Shown: positions 5,867 through 13,834 of the stretch, in pieces | Layout of the letters: each line of letters starts with the position of its first letter | Numbering within the stretch: position 1 is the stretch's first letter | NCBI GenBank assembly: GCA_015662935.1 | Contig: DQTF01000038.1 | Location: forward strand, 1-15,943 | Source of the DNA: Crocinitomicaceae bacterium | GTDB lineage: Bacteria > Bacteroidota > Bacteroidia > Flavobacteriales_D > Crocinitomicaceae | Length of the DNA stretch: 15,943 nucleotides | Direction of reading: 5' to 3' | Position numbers and translations under genes: made by a program | Notes under the pieces: model-generated | Database searches by the model: none | The model's input: only the letters and a program-made list of their open reading frames with translations | What the model was told of the DNA's origin: nothing

Positions 5867-8208
5867 GTCAAAAATCTTGTTATCACTGTGGCGATGATGT
5901 CATCGGGAAAGGAATCAATATTGATGACAAGAACTTCTGTTGCAATGGTTGCAAAAGTGTTTACCAATTGCTCTCTTCTAACAATTTAGGAGGGTTTTAC
6001 AACTTAGAATCACAAGCTGGAACTCGACCAAAAAAAGGCAATAATCATCAGTTCTCTTTTCTCGATGTTGAAGATATTCGTAAGAAATTCATTGACTTCG
6101 AGGACGACACATCTTCACACACAACGCTCTTTCTTCCGCAAATTCATTGTTCTTCTTGCATCTATCTATTAGAGAACATTCATCGAATTGAACCAAGAAT
6201 TAAATCCTGTCAAGTAAACTTTGTTAAAAGGGAAGCTAAAATGATTTTTGACAAAGAAATGCCTCTTTCTGAATTGGCTACTATTCTTTCTAAGATAGGA
6301 TATACGCCAAATTTTGGCAATAAAAAAGAACAAAAGAAACAGCAAAGCAAAACTTATCTTTACAAATTAGGCGTTGCGGGATTTGCTTTTGGCAGCATCA
6401 TGCTCTGGACTTTTCCTGAATATTTTGGCATCGAAAAAACAAACCCTGAAATTCGTCAATTTTCCGCTTACCTCGCTTTTATCGTATCTATTCCTGTCCT
6501 CCTATATTCTGCCAATGAATACTTAATTTCTGCATTCAAAGCTATAAAATATAGAAGCATCAACCTTGACGTCCCTATTTCGATTGGTATAATTGCGTTA
6601 TACGCAGAAAGTGTTTATCAGATATTTTGGTTTGGAAGCACCGGATACATTGACAGCTTTGCAGGTTTCGTTTTCTTTCTCTTAATCGGCAAATGGTTTC
6701 AAAGCAAAACCTATCAATCACTTTCTTTTGAAAGAGACTATACTTCCTACTTTCCTGTTGCAGTAACGAAACTAGATGGAAGTAAAGAAATTATTGTAGA
6801 GATTGACAAAGTGAAAATAGGTGATAAAATTATTATTCGCAATCAAGAAGTACTGCCCTGTGATGCCGTTCTCACCTCTAAAGAAATTAAGATTGATTAT
6901 AGTTTTGTAACGGGAGAATCCATCCCTGTCACCAAGAAAAAAGGAGAATTCATTTACGCCGGAGGTAAATTGTTGGGCAAGAAAAGTGAATTTGTCGTTG
7001 AGAAAGAAAGTAGCCGCAGTCATCTAACGCAACTTTGGAATGAGGTCAACAAGAATGAAATGACTCAAGACTCCAAAGAAGATAAACTATCTACCTACTT
7101 TCTAGTTGCTATACTCGTAATTGCGGTTATTGCTGGAGTCTATTGGTTTTTCTTCGATCAAGGTAGAACTGTTGAAATTGTTGTTTCCATTCTCATCGTT
7201 GCTTGTCCTTGTGCTTTAGCTCTTTCAAAACCTTTTACATATGGTAACATCATGCGTGTTTTAGGAAGAAGAGGGCTCTACTTAAAAAACAATTTGGTTA
7301 TTGAGAGTATTAATGACACAACAGATATTGTCTTTGATAAAACAGGAACATTGACGACTAATAGTACCAATCAGGTTCGTTTTATTGGCGATGAATTATC
7401 CCAAAACCAAACCAATCAAATTATCCTTCTAGCAAATTCTTCCACTCACCCATTGTCTATTTCTATTGTGAAAAATTTAAAAAACTCAACTTCTACAACA
7501 AATTTTGAATTGGTGAATTTTAGAGAAATTGAAGGAAAGGGCATTGAAGGAAACATTAATGGAGATATCATAAAAATAGGATCCTCTCATTTTGTGGGTC
7601 AGACTAACTTGAACAAAAACGAAACTTCTTCACATGTAAGCATTAATAGAAAGCACATTGGTCGTTTTGTATTTCAATCGGAATTTAGACCCGGAATCGT
7701 TGACCTTTTAAATAAATTATCTCTTAAGTATAGACTTCATATTCTGTCAGGCGATAAAGACAAGGATAAAAACTTTATTGAGAAAGAAATTCCTGCTATC
7801 AGCAACTTACATTTTAAGCAATCACCTAAAGATAAATTATCCTACATTTCATCATTACAAGAGGATGGTTGCAATGTATTAATGATTGGAGACGGCTTAA
7901 ATGATGCCGGCGCTTTAGAGGTAGCAAATACTGGAATTGCAATTTCCGAAGACATTTTCCGCTTTTCTCCAAAATCAGATGCAATTCTCAAAGCAACAAA
8001 ACTGTACGAACTTAATAAATTATTTGCAACATCTAATTATTCAAAAACAGTTTTAAACATCTGCTATTTATTCTCTATTATTTACAACCTTGTTGGACTA
8101 TCATTTGCGGTTACGGGTAACCTAACTCCTTTAATCGCTGCTATTTTAATGCCTTTGAGTTCAATTAGTATTGTCCTTTTGAGCACTCTCCTAACTATCA
8201 AAAAATAA
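5863..8208 (+). CDS. ccoI: Cu-translocating P1B-type ATPase for cbb3 assembly (CcoI/FixI)
   Basis: This P1B ATPase moves Cu(I) across the inner membrane for the cbb3 CuB site. The 781 residues contain an N-terminal Cys-rich metal-binding region (C6-x2-C9, C26-C27, C30) typical of FixI/CcoI, an HMA-like domain with C96-S-S-C99, and pairs of transmembrane helices. The actuator TGES is at 350-353, the membrane metal site CPC at 448-450, the phosphorylation motif DKTGT with Asp492, the nucleotide-domain HP at 529-530, and GDGLND at 676-681. All key residues are intact. It overlaps hemN by 4 bp (ATGA) and lies 130 bp upstream of ccoS. Together with its N-terminal domain, this context favours CcoI over a detoxifying CopA. 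Confidence 0.94.
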   Translation: MSQKSCYHCGDDVIGKGINIDDKNFCCNGCKSVYQLLSSNNLGGFYNLESQAGTRPKKGNNHQFSFLDVEDIRKKFIDFEDDTSSHTTLFLPQIHCSSCIYLLENIHRIEPRIKSCQVNFVKREAKMIFDKEMPLSELATILSKIGYTPNFGNKKEQKKQQSKTYLYKLGVAGFAFGSIMLWTFPEYFGIEKTNPEIRQFSAYLAFIVSIPVLLYSANEYLISAFKAIKYRSINLDVPISIGIIALYAESVYQIFWFGSTGYIDSFAGFVFFLLIGKWFQSKTYQSLSFERDYTSYFPVAVTKLDGSKEIIVEIDKVKIGDKIIIRNQEVLPCDAVLTSKEIKIDYSFVTGESIPVTKKKGEFIYAGGKLLGKKSEFVVEKESSRSHLTQLWNEVNKNEMTQDSKEDKLSTYFLVAILVIAVIAGVYWFFFDQGRTVEIVVSILIVACPCALALSKPFTYGNIMRVLGRRGLYLKNNLVIESINDTTDIVFDKTGTLTTNSTNQVRFIGDELSQNQTNQIILLANSSTHPLSISIVKNLKNSTSTTNFELVNFREIEGKGIEGNINGDIIKIGSSHFVGQTNLNKNETSSHVSINRKHIGRFVFQSEFRPGIVDLLNKLSLKYRLHILSGDKDKDKNFIEKEIPAISNLHFKQSPKDKLSYISSLQEDGCNVLMIGDGLNDAGALEVANTGIAISEDIFRFSPKSDAILKATKLYELNKLFATSNYSKTVLNICYLFSIIYNLVGLSFAVTGNLTPLIAAILMPLSSISIVLLSTLLTIKK

Positions 8209-8224
8209 GTTGCCCGTTTCTATC

Positions 8225-8240
8225 TGTAACATAGGTGACA
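8225..8240 (+). promoter_or_regulatory. Distal candidate Crp/Fnr box upstream of ccoS
   Basis: TGTAAC-ATAG-GTGACA is a 16-bp dyad symmetric at 5 of 6 positions per half. It is centred at 8232.5, 42 bp upstream of the proximal dyad, which is about four DNA turns. The left half-site is identical to those at 4444 and 12346. Relative to the inferred ccoS start site it would lie near -82. Confidence 0.45.
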
Positions 8241-8262
8241 AGAAAAAGTTACAACAATGACA

Positions 8263-8286
8263 GAAACATGACTTAAGTCATATTTC
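8263..8286 (+). promoter_or_regulatory. Proximal Fnr-box-like inverted repeat upstream of ccoS
   Basis: This is a 24-bp inverted repeat with 11 of 12 positions symmetric. Its core at 8268-8281, ATGACTTAAGTCAT, is a perfect 14-bp palindrome. The TGA-N6-TCA arrangement has the same spacing as the classical FNR box. The centre (8274.5) is 36.5 bp before the last G of the -7 element, near -41 of the inferred start, so it is the best operator candidate in the window. Confidence 0.65.
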
Positions 8287-8303
8287 TTATTCTTTAATCG
8301 ATT

Positions 8304-8311
8304 TACTTTTG
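8304..8311 (+). promoter_or_regulatory. -7 promoter element of the ccoS-ccoNOQP operon
   Basis: TACTTTTG is an exact TAnnTTTG match ending 28 bp before the ccoS ATG, with a predicted start near 8315. A -33 TTG is not evident. The Fnr-like inverted repeat occupies the place where a -33 region would be contacted by a class II activator. Confidence 0.52.
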
Positions 8312-8338
8312 TCATAGTATTGTCATTAAACAATAAAA

Positions 8339-8530
8339 ATGGGCATCATTTATCTTATGTTAATCGTCAGTTTTGTCATTGCAATTATTTTTTTGCTTGG
8401 CTTTTTTTGGGCAACAAAAAATGGGCAATTTGATGATGACTATGCTCCATCAGTAAGAATCCTTTTTGAGGATGAAGAAAATGAAATTTCAAACACAAAA
8501 ACAAAATCGAATGGAAATCGAAAAGTTTAG
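8339..8530 (+). CDS. ccoS: cbb3 oxidase maturation protein CcoS
   Basis: CcoS is a small inner-membrane protein needed for cofactor insertion into cbb3 oxidase. The 63-residue product has one N-terminal transmembrane helix (about 3-25, rich in I, F and L) followed by the conserved CcoS segment GQFDDDYAPSVRILFED, close to the family pattern GQFDD-x-RILF. The polar tail runs into the ccoN start: its last 20 bp overlap ccoNO. It is the first gene of the oxidase operon, behind the dyad promoter, with a leader of about 24 nt. Family length and position both fit. Confidence 0.93.
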   Translation: MGIIYLMLIVSFVIAIIFLLGFFWATKNGQFDDDYAPSVRILFEDEENEISNTKTKSNGNRKV

Positions 8531-10700
8531 TTACGATAATAAAATCGTAAAGAATTTTGCTTATGCTACCATTATTTGGGGTATCACTGGTATGCTTGTA
8601 GGACTGACAATTGCAACGCAATTAGCTTGGCCAGATTTTTACAATGATTACCTACCTATCAGTTGGCTGTCATTTGGCCGTTTAAGACCTCTTCACACCA
8701 ATGCAGTTATTTTTGCCTTTGTTGGAAATGGTATTTTCATGGGGGTTTATTATTCTTTGCAAAGATTGCTTAAAGCAAGAATGTGGAGTGATAAACTGAG
8801 CAACATAAACTTCTGGGGATGGCAATTCATTATCCTTTGTGCAGTAATTACACTTCCGTTAGGTTATACAACGAGTAAAGAATACGCAGAATTAGAATGG
8901 TGGATTGATATTCTAATTACACTCCTGTGGGTAGTGTTTGGCTTGAATATGTTCATGACTATCTTAAACAGAAGAGTGAAGCACATGTACGTTGCCATTT
9001 GGTTTTACATTGCCACTTTTGTTACGGTTGCAATTCTTCACATCTTCAACTCATTCGAACTTCCTGTTTCTTTCATGAAAAGTTATTCTTGGTATGCCGG
9101 AGTACAAGACGCATTGGTGCAATGGTGGTACGGACATAACGCAGTGGCATTTTTCTTGACAACACCTTATTTAGGTCTGATGTATTACTTTGTTCCTAAA
9201 GCAGCAAATAGACCTGTTTATTCTTACAGGTTGTCAATCATCCACTTCTGGGCACTGATTTTCTTGTATATCTGGGCTGGACCTCATCACTTATTATATA
9301 CATCTTTACCCGATTGGGCTCAAACATTAGGAGTTGTTTTCTCTGTCATGTTAATCGCACCATCTTGGGGTGGTATGCTAAACGGACTTTTAACACTTCG
9401 TGGAGCTTGGGATAGAGTCCGTGATGATGTAACACTAAAATTCATGGTTGTTGCATTAACAGCTTACGGTATGGTTACTTTTGAAGGACCATTACTTGCT
9501 CTTAAGTCTGTAAATACATTATCTCACTTTACAGATTGGACAATTGCTCACGTTCACGTAGGTGGACTAGGATGGAATGGAATGTTCACTTTCGGGATGC
9601 TTTATTGGTTGTTCCCTAAAATGTTTAAAACCAAATTATACTCTAAGAAATTAGCCAATCAACATTTCTGGATTGCCACTTTAGGTATCATACTTTATGC
9701 GATTCCAATGTACATTGCAGGTTTTGTGCAAGGTTTAATGTGGCAAGATTTTAATGCTGATGGTACACTAGTAAACGGAGAATTCTTAGATACTGTAACT
9801 GCTTTAAAACCATACTTTATGCTTCGTTCATTAGGTGGATTGCTATTTATCACTGGTACATGTATGATGTTCTATAACTTAATCAAAACTGCTAAATCAG
9901 GTAAGTTAGTGGAGAATGAAGAAGCAGAAGCCGTAAACATGAGAGATGCAGTTGAAAAGGTGAATGAAAAACACTTCTGGCACAGAGCTGTGGAAAAAAG
10001 ACCTGTACGTTTCTTTGTATTAGTTCTTATTGTTGTTGGTATTGGAGGTGCTGTCGAAATCATCCCTACGATGATTGTGAAAAGTAATATCCCTACAATT
10101 GAGCAAGTAAAACCTTATACAGCATTAGAACTGGAAGGACGTGATTTATACATCCGAGAAGGTTGTGTTGGTTGTCACTCTCAAATGATTCGACCATTGA
10201 GATTTGAAACAAAACGTTACGGAGAATACTCTAAATCAGGAGAGTTTGTTTACGATCATCCATTCTTATGGGGGTCTAAAAGAACAGGTCCAGATTTAGC
10301 ACGTGAAGGAGGTAAGAGAAATAACAAATGGCACTACGAACATTTAATTCGTCCAAAAGATATTTCTCCAGGGTCTTTAATGCCTGCTTATCCATGGATG
10401 AATGAAGATGAATTAGACCTTTCTCTTCTTGAAAAGAAAATCAAAGCAATGCAAACGCTTGGTGTTCCTTATCCGGTTGGGTTTGAAATGGAAGCAAAAG
10501 CGAAGGCTGAAAAGCAAGCGATGAGAATAGCTAAAAACATTGCAAAAGATTTGTACGATAACTTACCTGATGCTGAAAAGAAAAACTTTGATGTTGAAGC
10601 GAAGACGAATGAATTGAAAACAAAAGAAATCGTTGCACTTATTGCTTACTTACAACGACTTGGAACAGACATCCAAGTTGAAGAAGACGAAATCGAATAA
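8511..10700 (+). CDS. ccoN: Fused cbb3-type cytochrome c oxidase subunits I and II (CcoN-CcoO)
   Basis: This is the catalytic core of the high-affinity oxidase, reducing O2 to water and pumping protons in the inner membrane. Residues 1 to about 470 are CcoN, with His62 and His349 as likely low-spin haem b ligands, His209, His259 and His260 for CuB, His347 for haem b3, and Tyr253 as the cross-linked tyrosine. Each is offset by +2 from P. stutzeri CcoN numbering as I recall it. After a linker, a transmembrane anchor (about 500-521) begins CcoO, with haem c motif C552-V-G-C555-H556 and axial Met624 in GSLMPAYPW. ATG 8511 (MEIEKFSYDNK) is preferred over in-frame ATGs at 8466 and 8481, which would extend deep into ccoS. 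The product is 729 residues. The fusion replaces a separate ccoO; such fusions are known in Bacteroidota. Confidence 0.95.
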   Translation: MEIEKFSYDNKIVKNFAYATIIWGITGMLVGLTIATQLAWPDFYNDYLPISWLSFGRLRPLHTNAVIFAFVGNGIFMGVYYSLQRLLKARMWSDKLSNINFWGWQFIILCAVITLPLGYTTSKEYAELEWWIDILITLLWVVFGLNMFMTILNRRVKHMYVAIWFYIATFVTVAILHIFNSFELPVSFMKSYSWYAGVQDALVQWWYGHNAVAFFLTTPYLGLMYYFVPKAANRPVYSYRLSIIHFWALIFLYIWAGPHHLLYTSLPDWAQTLGVVFSVMLIAPSWGGMLNGLLTLRGAWDRVRDDVTLKFMVVALTAYGMVTFEGPLLALKSVNTLSHFTDWTIAHVHVGGLGWNGMFTFGMLYWLFPKMFKTKLYSKKLANQHFWIATLGIILYAIPMYIAGFVQGLMWQDFNADGTLVNGEFLDTVTALKPYFMLRSLGGLLFITGTCMMFYNLIKTAKSGKLVENEEAEAVNMRDAVEKVNEKHFWHRAVEKRPVRFFVLVLIVVGIGGAVEIIPTMIVKSNIPTIEQVKPYTALELEGRDLYIREGCVGCHSQMIRPLRFETKRYGEYSKSGEFVYDHPFLWGSKRTGPDLAREGGKRNNKWHYEHLIRPKDISPGSLMPAYPWMNEDELDLSLLEKKIKAMQTLGVPYPVGFEMEAKAKAEKQAMRIAKNIAKDLYDNLPDAEKKNFDVEAKTNELKTKEIVALIAYLQRLGTDIQVEEDEIE

Positions 10701-10710
10701 CAAAAAAAAT

Positions 10711-10908
10711 ATGTTAAGATACATCAAACATAATCTTACAGGAATTGACGGGGTTGCAATATACCCTATCATTTCCCTCATCTTATTTGTACTCGTTTTT
10801 GTCGCGATGATATACTATGTCTCTAAGATGAGAAAAGAAGATTTAGAAGAATTAAGCAGCATCCCTTTTGAAGATGATGTTGAGAAAGAAGAACTACAAA
10901 ACAATTAA
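10711..10908 (+). CDS. ccoQ: CcoQ/FixQ-type cbb3 oxidase subunit IV
   Basis: This small membrane subunit stabilises the oxidase. From ATG 10711 the product has 65 residues: a short N-terminus, one transmembrane helix at about 17-40 (YPIISLILFVLVFVAMIYYV), and a charged cytoplasmic tail starting with SKMRKEDLEELSS and ending in an acidic stretch. The frame remains open upstream to an ATG at 10633, but that would lie inside ccoNO and add a low-complexity basic segment, so 10711 is chosen. It sits 10 bp after ccoNO and 21 bp before ccoP. Identification rests mainly on position, size and topology, since CcoQ sequences are poorly conserved. Confidence 0.85.
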   Translation: MLRYIKHNLTGIDGVAIYPIISLILFVLVFVAMIYYVSKMRKEDLEELSSIPFEDDVEKEELQNN

Positions 10909-10929
10909 GATACACTACAAACAAAAGTT

Positions 10930-12339
10930 ATGAATTTTAAAGGACAATTATTTCTACTACTTTTTTCATTTTTTGCACTCTCTGCAAACGCACAAGATGG
11001 TGAAAGTCTTTTTAAGGCTAAATGTGCAGCTTGTCACATGTTAGGTAAAGATGGAACTGGACCAAACTTAAAAGGTGTTAAGCAAAAATGGGAAAATGCA
11101 GGTGAAGGAGAATTAATCTACAAATGGGTAGCTAACTCACAAGAACTTGTTGCCTCAGGAAATAGTCAATTAGCATTGAAAGCCGATGAATATAGTGCCA
11201 TTTCAATGCCACCTCAGCAAGTTTCTAACGAAGAAATTGATGCTATTTTAGGCTTCGTGAATGACTTTGCTCCGCCCCCACCACCTCCAACTGAAGAGAC
11301 GACTGTTGCAACAACAGGAGAAAAGGAAGTGAAATATGTTCCTAATTACAAGAAAAATTTAAAACTATTCTATTGGTTGATAATCGCTTTAGCAGCTCAA
11401 ATCATTGCAATACTATCAGTTTCAGGATCTTTAAAAACGATGATTAAATTGGATAAAGACAAGAAATCTAAGTCTAATACGAATGTCATTCTTGCACTTG
11501 TCGGAATGTTTGGTTTTATGTCACTTTCTAATAAAACATTGGCATTAGAATTTATGCAACCTGGTCTTGCTAAAGAAGGCGCGCCGTGGTTATTAGTTGA
11601 AAATTCTGATTTAGTCGTTCTTGTTATTCTAAACATTGTAATGTTATTTGTTTTCTTGCATTTCCGTAAATTGTTTATGGATATTACAAAGACAATTCGT
11701 CCGCAAACAGAAAAGCAAAAACAAAAACAACTTTCTAAACGCCAAGAGAGAAAGCTGAATAAAATTTTAGTTGGTGCTGTTGATATTGAAGAAGAACACA
11801 CAATATTAATGCACCACGAGTATGATGGAATTAAAGAGCTAGATAACAATCTTCCACCATGGTGGGTATGGATGTTTTGGGTAACAATCGTTTTTGCTGT
11901 CGTTTATGTATTCAATTACCATATTCTAGGAACTGCTGATTTACAGATTGCAGAATACGAAAAAGACATGAAACAATCTGAAGAACTCGTGCAAGCATAC
12001 CTCAAAGAACAAGGAATGCAAGTAGATGCTTCAAATGTAACATTAATGGAAGATGAGGCAGAATTAGCAACTGGAAAAACTATTTTTGAAGCAAATTGTG
12101 TACTCTGTCACAATCCAAATGGAGAAGGGAATATTGGTCCTAACTTAACGGATAATGCCTGGATTTATGGATATGATATCGCCACTGTATTTACAACCGT
12201 AAAAGATGGGACAACGAAAGGGATGCCAGAGCATGCCTCAAAGTTAAATCCTATTCAATTACAACAAGTTGCGTCTTTCATTTTAACTATGCCAGAAGCA
12301 AAAGGTAAATCTCCAGAAGGAAGTATTATCGAAAAGTAA
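10930..12339 (+). CDS. ccoP: cbb3 oxidase subunit III (CcoP) with an extra N-terminal cytochrome c domain
   Basis: CcoP passes electrons from soluble cytochrome c to the CcoO haem. This 469-residue form has a cleavable signal peptide (1 to about 21, ending ANAQ), a periplasmic cytochrome c domain (CAACH at 32-36, likely axial Met93), a proline-rich linker (APPPPPP), then transmembrane helices at about 139-160, 185-205 and 227-247. A Lys/Arg/Gln-rich cytoplasmic stretch leads to the typical CcoP N-terminal segment YDGIKELDNNLPPWW, a fourth helix (about 311-331) and a C-terminal cytochrome c domain (C390-V-L-C393-H394, Met432). Basic loops fall on the predicted cytoplasmic side, so both haems would be periplasmic. 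Canonical proteobacterial CcoP is shorter, with both haems after the membrane part. It lies 21 bp after ccoQ. Confidence 0.93.
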   Translation: MNFKGQLFLLLFSFFALSANAQDGESLFKAKCAACHMLGKDGTGPNLKGVKQKWENAGEGELIYKWVANSQELVASGNSQLALKADEYSAISMPPQQVSNEEIDAILGFVNDFAPPPPPPTEETTVATTGEKEVKYVPNYKKNLKLFYWLIIALAAQIIAILSVSGSLKTMIKLDKDKKSKSNTNVILALVGMFGFMSLSNKTLALEFMQPGLAKEGAPWLLVENSDLVVLVILNIVMLFVFLHFRKLFMDITKTIRPQTEKQKQKQLSKRQERKLNKILVGAVDIEEEHTILMHHEYDGIKELDNNLPPWWVWMFWVTIVFAVVYVFNYHILGTADLQIAEYEKDMKQSEELVQAYLKEQGMQVDASNVTLMEDEAELATGKTIFEANCVLCHNPNGEGNIGPNLTDNAWIYGYDIATVFTTVKDGTTKGMPEHASKLNPIQLQQVASFILTMPEAKGKSPEGSIIEK

Positions 12340-12345
12340 TAGTAA

Positions 12346-12361
12346 TGTAACATTCGTTTCA
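12346..12361 (+). promoter_or_regulatory. Candidate Crp/Fnr box upstream of ccoG
   Basis: TGTAAC-ATTC-GTTTCA, in the 55-bp ccoP-ccoG gap, is symmetric at 5 of 6 positions per half and shares its left half-site with those at 4444 and 8225. Its centre (12353.5) is 36.5 bp before the last G of a near-match -7 element at 12383-12390. It may provide an internal promoter for ccoG-ccoH-safE. Confidence 0.35.
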
Positions 12362-12382
12362 TTCTAAAGATATTAATAGCGA

Positions 12383-12390
12383 TACATTAG
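12383..12390 (+). promoter_or_regulatory. Weak -7-like element before ccoG
   Basis: TACATTAG matches TAnnTTTG except at one position. It was noticed because it falls exactly 36.5 bp from the dyad centre, like the other promoters. The inferred start site (about 12394) would be one base before the ccoG ATG, implying a leaderless transcript, so this is tentative. Confidence 0.25.
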
Positions 12391-12394
12391 TGCA

Positions 12395-13822
12395 ATGAAT
12401 GAGTTTGATAAGATTACTGGCGACGAAGAAACATTTAGAGATAGTATTTCTACTGTAAATGAAGATGGTAGTCGAAAATGGGTTTACGCGAAGAAACCAA
12501 AAGGAAAATGGTTTAATCGTAGGCAAGTAGTAAGCTACTCTCTGCTCTTCCTTTTATTTGCTGCGCCACATATTTATATTGGTGGTCATCAATCAGTTCT
12601 ACTCAACATTATTGAGCGGAAGTTCGTAATTCTTGGAAAAGTATTTTGGCCACAGGATTTCTTCCTTTTTGCGCTTGCAATAATTGTAGGAGTAGTCTTC
12701 ATTATTACATTTACAATTATATATGGGCGACTATTCTGTGGATGGATTTGTCCTCAGACGATTTTTATGGAGATGGTGTTCAGAAGAATTGAATACTTCA
12801 TCGAAGGAGATTGGACACGCCAAAAGAAATTGAATAAAGGACCTTGGAATGCTGAAAAAATAAGAAAAAAAACCATTAAACACATCTTGTTTTGGTTGGT
12901 TTCTTTTCTCATTGCCAATACATTCTTAGCCTACATTATTAGTTCTGAAGAATTGTGGAAAATTCAAACAGACCCTCTTGGAGCACACATCGGAGGTTTA
13001 ATCGCAATTATTACTTTCACAACCATTTTCTATTTGGTTTTCAGCATGCTAAGAGAACAAGTTTGTACAACTATTTGTCCTTACGGAAGACTTCAAGGAG
13101 TATTGCTTGATGAGAACTCAATGCTTGTTGCCTACGACCACGTAAGGGGAGAAGGAGAAAAAGGAAGAGCGAAATTTAGGAAGAGCGAAGATAGAAAAGA
13201 GCAAGGAAAAGGCGACTGCATCGATTGTAATCAATGTGTTGTTGTTTGTCCAACTGGTATTGATATTAGAAACGGTACACAATTAGAATGTGTCAATTGC
13301 ACCGCTTGTATGGATGCATGCGACCACATGATGGGAAGCGTTGGACTTGAAGAAGGACTCATTCGTTTTGTATCTGAGCAAGGAATCAAGGAAAGAACAG
13401 GGTTCCAATGGACAAGAAGGGTTGTCTCATATACCATTTTGCTTTCTGCGATGGTTATAATGCTTATCTTTTTATTGGTGACAAGGAATGATTTTGAGGT
13501 TACGATTTTACGTCAAAGAGGGTCGACCTACCAAACAACACCTGACGGTTTGATTAGTAATATCTTTGAAATAGGGTTAACCAATAAGACACAAAATGAT
13601 TACCAAGTAGAATTAAAAGTTGAGAACAATGACAAGGCAATGATTGATTTAGCCGTTCAAAGTTTAACTTTACAGAAAGAAGACCGTTTAAAAGAACGAG
13701 TTGTAATTAAAATGCCGATGAGTGAAATTCACAATGGAAAAGAAATCTTGACCGTGGTTGTTTACGGAAACGGAGAAGAAATACAACGAATTAAAACGAA
13801 ATTTATTGGTCCATTACTTTAA
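12395..13822 (+). CDS. ccoG: cbb3 oxidase accessory protein CcoG (polyferredoxin, FixG/RdxA family)
   Basis: CcoG is an inner-membrane Fe-S protein implicated in reducing copper for cbb3 assembly. The 475 residues include several transmembrane helices, with membrane-associated Cys motifs CGWICPQ (Cys115, Cys119) and CTTICPYGR (Cys224, Cys228). A soluble 2x[4Fe-4S] ferredoxin domain follows, with Cys275, 278, 281 and 285 and Cys299, 302, 305 and 309. Next come another helix near 345-365 and a C-terminal immunoglobulin-like domain (about 375-475), as in FixG. Length and all cysteines agree with the family. ATG 12395 gives the family-like N-terminus with TGDEETFRDSIST. It is 55 bp after ccoP and 12 bp before ccoH, so it is either part of the long operon or driven by its own candidate promoter. 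Confidence 0.94.
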   Translation: MNEFDKITGDEETFRDSISTVNEDGSRKWVYAKKPKGKWFNRRQVVSYSLLFLLFAAPHIYIGGHQSVLLNIIERKFVILGKVFWPQDFFLFALAIIVGVVFIITFTIIYGRLFCGWICPQTIFMEMVFRRIEYFIEGDWTRQKKLNKGPWNAEKIRKKTIKHILFWLVSFLIANTFLAYIISSEELWKIQTDPLGAHIGGLIAIITFTTIFYLVFSMLREQVCTTICPYGRLQGVLLDENSMLVAYDHVRGEGEKGRAKFRKSEDRKEQGKGDCIDCNQCVVVCPTGIDIRNGTQLECVNCTACMDACDHMMGSVGLEEGLIRFVSEQGIKERTGFQWTRRVVSYTILLSAMVIMLIFLLVTRNDFEVTILRQRGSTYQTTPDGLISNIFEIGLTNKTQNDYQVELKVENNDKAMIDLAVQSLTLQKEDRLKERVVIKMPMSEIHNGKEILTVVVYGNGEEIQRIKTKFIGPLL

Positions 13823-13834
13823 ATAGATAGCATT

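Noticed and set aside
5863..8208. Generic CopA-type copper-efflux ATPase
   Set aside because: The Cys-rich FixI/CcoI-type N-terminal region and location between hemN and ccoS favour the oxidase-assembly ATPase.
8466..8510. Upstream ATGs (8466, 8481) as the ccoNO start
   Set aside because: They would extend the overlap with ccoS to 50-65 bp and add a basic tail unlike the CcoN family N-terminus. ATG 8511 gives the expected start, and metal-ligand numbering is offset by a constant +2 from the P. stutzeri protein as recalled.
9427..9442. TGTAACAC in ccoNO
   Set aside because: Only a half-site within a coding region; no symmetric partner.
10633..10710. Longer CcoQ starting at 10633
   Set aside because: The extension lies within the ccoNO coding end and adds a low-complexity Lys/Asn/Thr stretch. 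ATG 10711 follows the ccoNO stop and gives a normal CcoQ length.
11397..11849. 150-codon antisense open frame within ccoP
   Set aside because: Opposite strand of a well-supported gene, Ser/Ile-rich translation without family motifs or promoter; a shadow of ccoP.
12036..12051. Another TGTAACATTA occurrence, inside ccoP
   Set aside because: The right half of the dyad is missing and it lies in coding sequence with no nearby start, so it is treated as a chance match. It shows that the half-site alone is not informative.
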